Made by a program: the position numbers and the translations under genes
The notes under the pieces: generated by a model
Told to the model about the DNA's origin: nothing
Database searches by the model: none
Seen by the model: the letters and a program-made list of their open reading frames with translations, nothing else
DNA from: Candidatus Rokuibacteriota bacterium
Lineage (GTDB): Bacteria > Methylomirabilota > Methylomirabilia > Rokubacteriales > CSP1-6
Reading direction: 5' to 3'
NCBI GenBank assembly: GCA_003220195.1
Contig: QHRT01000007.1
Span: forward strand, 1-8,114
Length of the DNA: 8,114 nucleotides
Part shown: one piece after another, positions 5,262 through 8,114 of the stretch
Position numbering within the stretch: the stretch's first letter is position 1
Layout: every line of letters starts with the position of its first letter

Positions 5262-7307
5262 GTGCTGCTGCAACAGTGGGCCCCCTTCGCAGAGCTGGCG
5301 AAGAGCTTCGCCGAGGGAGGGGCCTGTCTGCGGATCACCGGCGTCGATGGCGCCGCCCGCGCGCTCGTCCTGGCGGAGCTCACGACCACCCATCCCCGAC
5401 CCGCGCTGATCGTCGTCGGCACCCTGACCGACGCTCATCGGCTCACGCAAGATCTCAGATTCTTCGGCGCGAACGCCGCGGAGTTTCCCGAGCCGGAACC
5501 TCGGCTCTGGCATGGTGGCCATCATCGCGAAGCCGACGCGGAGCGCGCCGTGATCTGCCGCCGGCTGCAGAGCGGCGAGCCGCTCGTCGTCGTCGCCACG
5601 GCGGCGGCGCTCGACGCCCCGCTGCCGTCGCCCGCGGAGTTCAACGCGAGCGTGCTCAGGATCGCGCCCGGCGACGCGCTCGATCGCGAGCTCCTGCTCG
5701 AGACGCTCGAGCACGGAGGGTACGAGCGCGTCGAGACGGTCGTCGAGGTCGGGCAGTGGAGCGTGCGCGGCGGCATCGTCGATATCTTCTCGCCCGGTCA
5801 CGCGAGCCCGGCGCGGCTCGAGTTCTTCGGCGACGACGTGGAGTCGATCCGGCTCTTCGATCCGACCACGCAGCGCTCGGTGAGCGTGCTCGACGAGCTG
5901 GTCGTGCTGTCGCTCCGGGAGCCCGGCGGCCCCGGTGACGCGCGCCTCCTCGACTATCTGCCGGCCGCGGCGCCGGTCGTGGTGGAGGAGGAGAAGCTGC
6001 TCGATGCCTCGCCGGAGGAGGGCGCCGAATCGCCCGCGCTGGCGAAACGGCTCGGTGAACGACAGCTCGTGATCCTGGGTCTCGTCACCGGCGCCGGTCC
6101 TGCGGCCGGCGCGCCGCCGGTGGAGGAGCATGGTCTCGAGACCTCCGGCGTCACGAAGTTCACCGGGCAGTTCGCGCATCTCGCCAGCGAGCTCGACCGC
6201 TGGCGGCACGAGGGGTTCCGCGTTCGTCTCGTCGCGAGTGACGAGCGACAGCGGCAGCACCTCGGTCAGATCCTGCGCGAGCACGGTGTGGAGACGGTTC
6301 CGGTGCAGACGCTGGAGGCGCCGGAGCCTCTCGGACTTCTCGTCGGCGAGTGCTCGAGCGGGTTTTCGATCCCGGCGCTCGGGATCGTGCTCCTCACCGA
6401 GCAGGACATCTTCGGCGCGCGCCGGCGCACGCTGCGCCGCCCGAAATACCAGCGCGGCGCCACGATCACGTCGTTCAGCGATCTGGCGGTCGGCGATCTC
6501 GTCGTGCACGAGGATCACGGCATCGCCCGCTACCGCGGGCTCTCGACGATGACGGTCGGCGACCGCGACGCCGACTTCCTGCTGCTCGAATACGCCGAGA
6601 AGAGCCAGCTCTACGTCCCGATCGATCGGCTCGACCTCGTGTCCAAGTATCTCGGCGGCGACGCGAGCGAGGCGCGGCTCGACCGCCTGGGCGGCGCGTC
6701 GTGGCAGCGCGTCAAGGAATCGGTCCGCGCGGCGTTGCGCGAGATGGCGGAAGAGCTCCTGAAGCTCTACGCCAGGCGCACGGTGGCGGACGGACACGGG
6801 TTCTCGCCGGACCAGCCGTGGCAACGGGAGTTCGAGGCGGCGTTCCGCTTCGAGGAAACGCCGGACCAGCTCCGCGCGATCGAGGACACGAAGCAGGACA
6901 TGGAATCCGGGCGGCCGATGGACCGGCTCGTCGCCGGCGACGTCGGGTACGGCAAGACCGAAGTCGCGCTGCGCGGCGCGTTCAAGGCCGTCGCGGACGG
7001 GATGCAGGTCGCGGTGCTGGTGCCGACCACGGTGCTCGCGCACCAGCACTGGTCCACGTTCAGCGACCGCTTCAGCCCGTTCCCCGTGCGCGTCGAGCTG
7101 CTCTCGCGGTTCCGGTCGGCGAAGGAGCAGAAGGCCGTCGTGGAAGGCCTCGCCCTCGGCACGGTCGACGTGGTCATCGGCACGCACCGGCTTCTCTCGA
7201 AGGACGTGAAGTTCAAGAATCTCGGCCTGCTCATCGTGGACGAGGAGCACCGGTTCGGCGTCGCCCACAAGGAGCGCATGAAGCAGCTGCGCACGACATG
7301 TCGGTGA
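5262..7307 (+). CDS. mfd: Transcription-repair coupling factor Mfd, N-terminal part, ended by frameshift
   Basis: Mfd removes RNA polymerase stalled at DNA lesions and recruits UvrA. This 681-residue part holds the UvrB-like module with VRGGIVDIFSPG (about 168-179), a CarD-like RNA-polymerase-interacting domain (about 404-470: GDLVVHEDHGIARY, then YVPIDRLDL), and the first RecA-like motor domain with Walker A GDVGYGKT (559-566), VLVPTTVLAHQH and Walker B DEEH (660-663). The true frame runs to about 7295 (MKQLRT); the following codons to the TGA at 7305-7307 are out of frame because about 73 nt, including motif III, are missing. GTG 5262 is the first possible start, since an in-frame stop lies at 5247-5249; a weak GAGAG precedes it. 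The gene follows rex after 56 bases without a clear promoter. Either a real inactivating deletion or a sequence or assembly error. Confidence 0.9.
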   Translation: MLLQQWAPFAELAKSFAEGGACLRITGVDGAARALVLAELTTTHPRPALIVVGTLTDAHRLTQDLRFFGANAAEFPEPEPRLWHGGHHREADAERAVICRRLQSGEPLVVVATAAALDAPLPSPAEFNASVLRIAPGDALDRELLLETLEHGGYERVETVVEVGQWSVRGGIVDIFSPGHASPARLEFFGDDVESIRLFDPTTQRSVSVLDELVVLSLREPGGPGDARLLDYLPAAAPVVVEEEKLLDASPEEGAESPALAKRLGERQLVILGLVTGAGPAAGAPPVEEHGLETSGVTKFTGQFAHLASELDRWRHEGFRVRLVASDERQRQHLGQILREHGVETVPVQTLEAPEPLGLLVGECSSGFSIPALGIVLLTEQDIFGARRRTLRRPKYQRGATITSFSDLAVGDLVVHEDHGIARYRGLSTMTVGDRDADFLLLEYAEKSQLYVPIDRLDLVSKYLGGDASEARLDRLGGASWQRVKESVRAALREMAEELLKLYARRTVADGHGFSPDQPWQREFEAAFRFEETPDQLRAIEDTKQDMESGRPMDRLVAGDVGYGKTEVALRGAFKAVADGMQVAVLVPTTVLAHQHWSTFSDRFSPFPVRVELLSRFRSAKEQKAVVEGLALGTVDVVIGTHRLLSKDVKFKNLGLLIVDEEHRFGVAHKERMKQLRTTCR

Positions 7308-8114
7308 TCGAAACGCCGCCGCCGGATCGCTTGCCGGTGGAGACGTTGATCCGCCGCTTCTCGACGAAGGTCATCAAGGAGGCGCTCGACCGCGAGCTGG
7401 AGCGCGGTGGCCAGGTGTTCTTCGTCCACAACCGCGTCCAGTCGCTCCCGTCGATGGTCCGCTTCGTCCAGGAGCTCGTGCCCGACGCGCGCGTCGTGAT
7501 GGGCCACGGCCAGATGGGCGAGCGCGAGCTCGAGGCGACGATGGTCAAGTTCGTCACGGGGCAGGCCGACCTCCTCGTGTCGACCGCGATCATCGAATCC
7601 GGGCTCGACATCCCCGCCTCCAACACGATCATCGTGAATCGCGCCGACCGGTTCGGCCTGGCGCAGCTCTATCAGCTCCGTGGCCGCGTCGGGCGCGAAC
7701 GCCAGCAAGCGTACGCGTACCTCCTGATCCCGGCCGACGGCCGCGTCGATCAGCAGGCGCAGCGCCGGCTCCGGGCTCTTCAGGAGCTCACGGAGCTCGG
7801 CTCGGGGTTCAAGCTCGCGCTGCGCGATCTCGAAATCCGCGGGGCGGGCAACCTCCTCGGCCCGCAGCAGCACGGCCACATCGCGGCGGTCGGCTACGAT
7901 CTTTACTCGAAGCTCCTGGGCGAGGCTGTGCGAGAATTGGCCGGCCGGGAGGCGGCCCCCGCCGTCGAGCCGGTCATCAGCGTCGATGTCGAAGGCTTCT
8001 TGCCGGAAGAGTACGTTCCCGAAGTCAACCAGCGGTTGGCGCTCTACAAGCGTCTCACCGGAGCGGACAGCGACGCCGCGGTCGACGAGCTCCGCGCCGA
8101 GCTGGCCGACCGCT
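7298..8114 (+). CDS. mfd: Mfd, C-terminal part in a shifted frame, cut by window edge
   Basis: This is the continuation of mfd in another frame, overlapping the end of the upstream part by ten bases and open to the window end (272 codons visible). It begins at the conserved MSVIETPP, which in intact Mfd follows motif III, and holds the second motor domain: motif IV GGQVFFVHNRV, motif V STAIIESGLDIP, motif VI QLYQLRGRVGR, then the translocation region LGSGFKLALRDLEIRGAGNLLG and QQHGHIAAVGYDLYSKLL. The C-terminal UvrA-binding domain begins near the window edge (VEGFLPEEYVPEVNQRLALYKRL). No Shine-Dalgarno supports separate translation from ATG 7298, so this is probably half of one broken gene and not a separate protein. 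The downstream codons carry no further stops and no sign of decay, which suggests a recent or artefactual break. Confidence 0.88.
   Translation, partial: MSVIETPPPDRLPVETLIRRFSTKVIKEALDRELERGGQVFFVHNRVQSLPSMVRFVQELVPDARVVMGHGQMGERELEATMVKFVTGQADLLVSTAIIESGLDIPASNTIIVNRADRFGLAQLYQLRGRVGRERQQAYAYLLIPADGRVDQQAQRRLRALQELTELGSGFKLALRDLEIRGAGNLLGPQQHGHIAAVGYDLYSKLLGEAVRELAGREAAPAVEPVISVDVEGFLPEEYVPEVNQRLALYKRLTGADSDAAVDELRAELADR

Noticed and set aside
5181..7268. A 695-codon open frame on the minus strand opposite mfd and a 390-codon one opposite glpK (1104-2276)
   Set aside because: They are Arg- and Glu-rich shadows produced by strong GC codon bias of the real + strand genes, with no recognisable family motifs, and the + strand proteins are certain.
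7298..8114. Naturally split Mfd with a separately translated C-terminal motor protein
   Set aside because: No ribosome binding site is seen, and a conserved motif is lost at the junction; a deletion or sequence error is simpler.

Overview
The window is one GC-rich, densely packed bacterial segment with every gene on the + strand. Gaps between genes run from 1 to about 77 bases, so no stretch over 300 bases lacks a gene. I see no tRNA, rRNA, CRISPR array, insertion sequence or phage gene. The base composition, the GTG starts, the split ATP synthase cluster (atpZ-I-B-E without the F1 genes) and the protein styles suggest an uncultured soil-type lineage such as Acidobacteriota. That placement is an impression, not a proof.

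Region 1 (1-2654) looks like a glycerol-phosphate salvage cluster. It holds the 3' part of a glycerophosphodiester phosphodiesterase gene, a 122-residue protein I do not recognise, and a full-length glycerol kinase that starts one base after that protein's stop codon. The phosphodiesterase would release glycerol 3-phosphate from deacylated phospholipids. The kinase would make the same product from free glycerol.

Region 2 (2655-4503) is the membrane (Fo) half of an F-type ATP synthase: a well-formed extended -10 promoter, AtpZ, an AtpI-like protein, subunit a (AtpB) and subunit c (AtpE). AtpZ appears to be translated from a leaderless or nearly leaderless message. AtpE has the strongest ribosome binding site in the window, as suits the multicopy rotor subunit. 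Subunits b, delta, alpha, gamma, beta and epsilon do not follow, so they must lie elsewhere.

Region 3 (4504-8114) begins with a perfect 10-bp GC-only inverted repeat, then the NADH/NAD+-sensing repressor Rex, then the transcription-repair coupling factor Mfd. Placing the redox sensor directly after Fo genes makes a link between redox state and energy metabolism plausible. The mfd reading frame is broken near 7296: about 73 nt, coding for helicase motif III, are missing. The N-terminal part ends at a stop at 7305-7307 and the rest of the protein continues in another frame to the window edge.

I found no convincing new multi-gene system; this is mainly housekeeping DNA. The points most worth a second look are the mfd deletion, the leaderless promoter-start arrangement of atpZ, the ion-binding residues and signal-like leader of subunit c, changed nucleotide-contact residues in the glycerol kinase, and the inverted repeat before rex.
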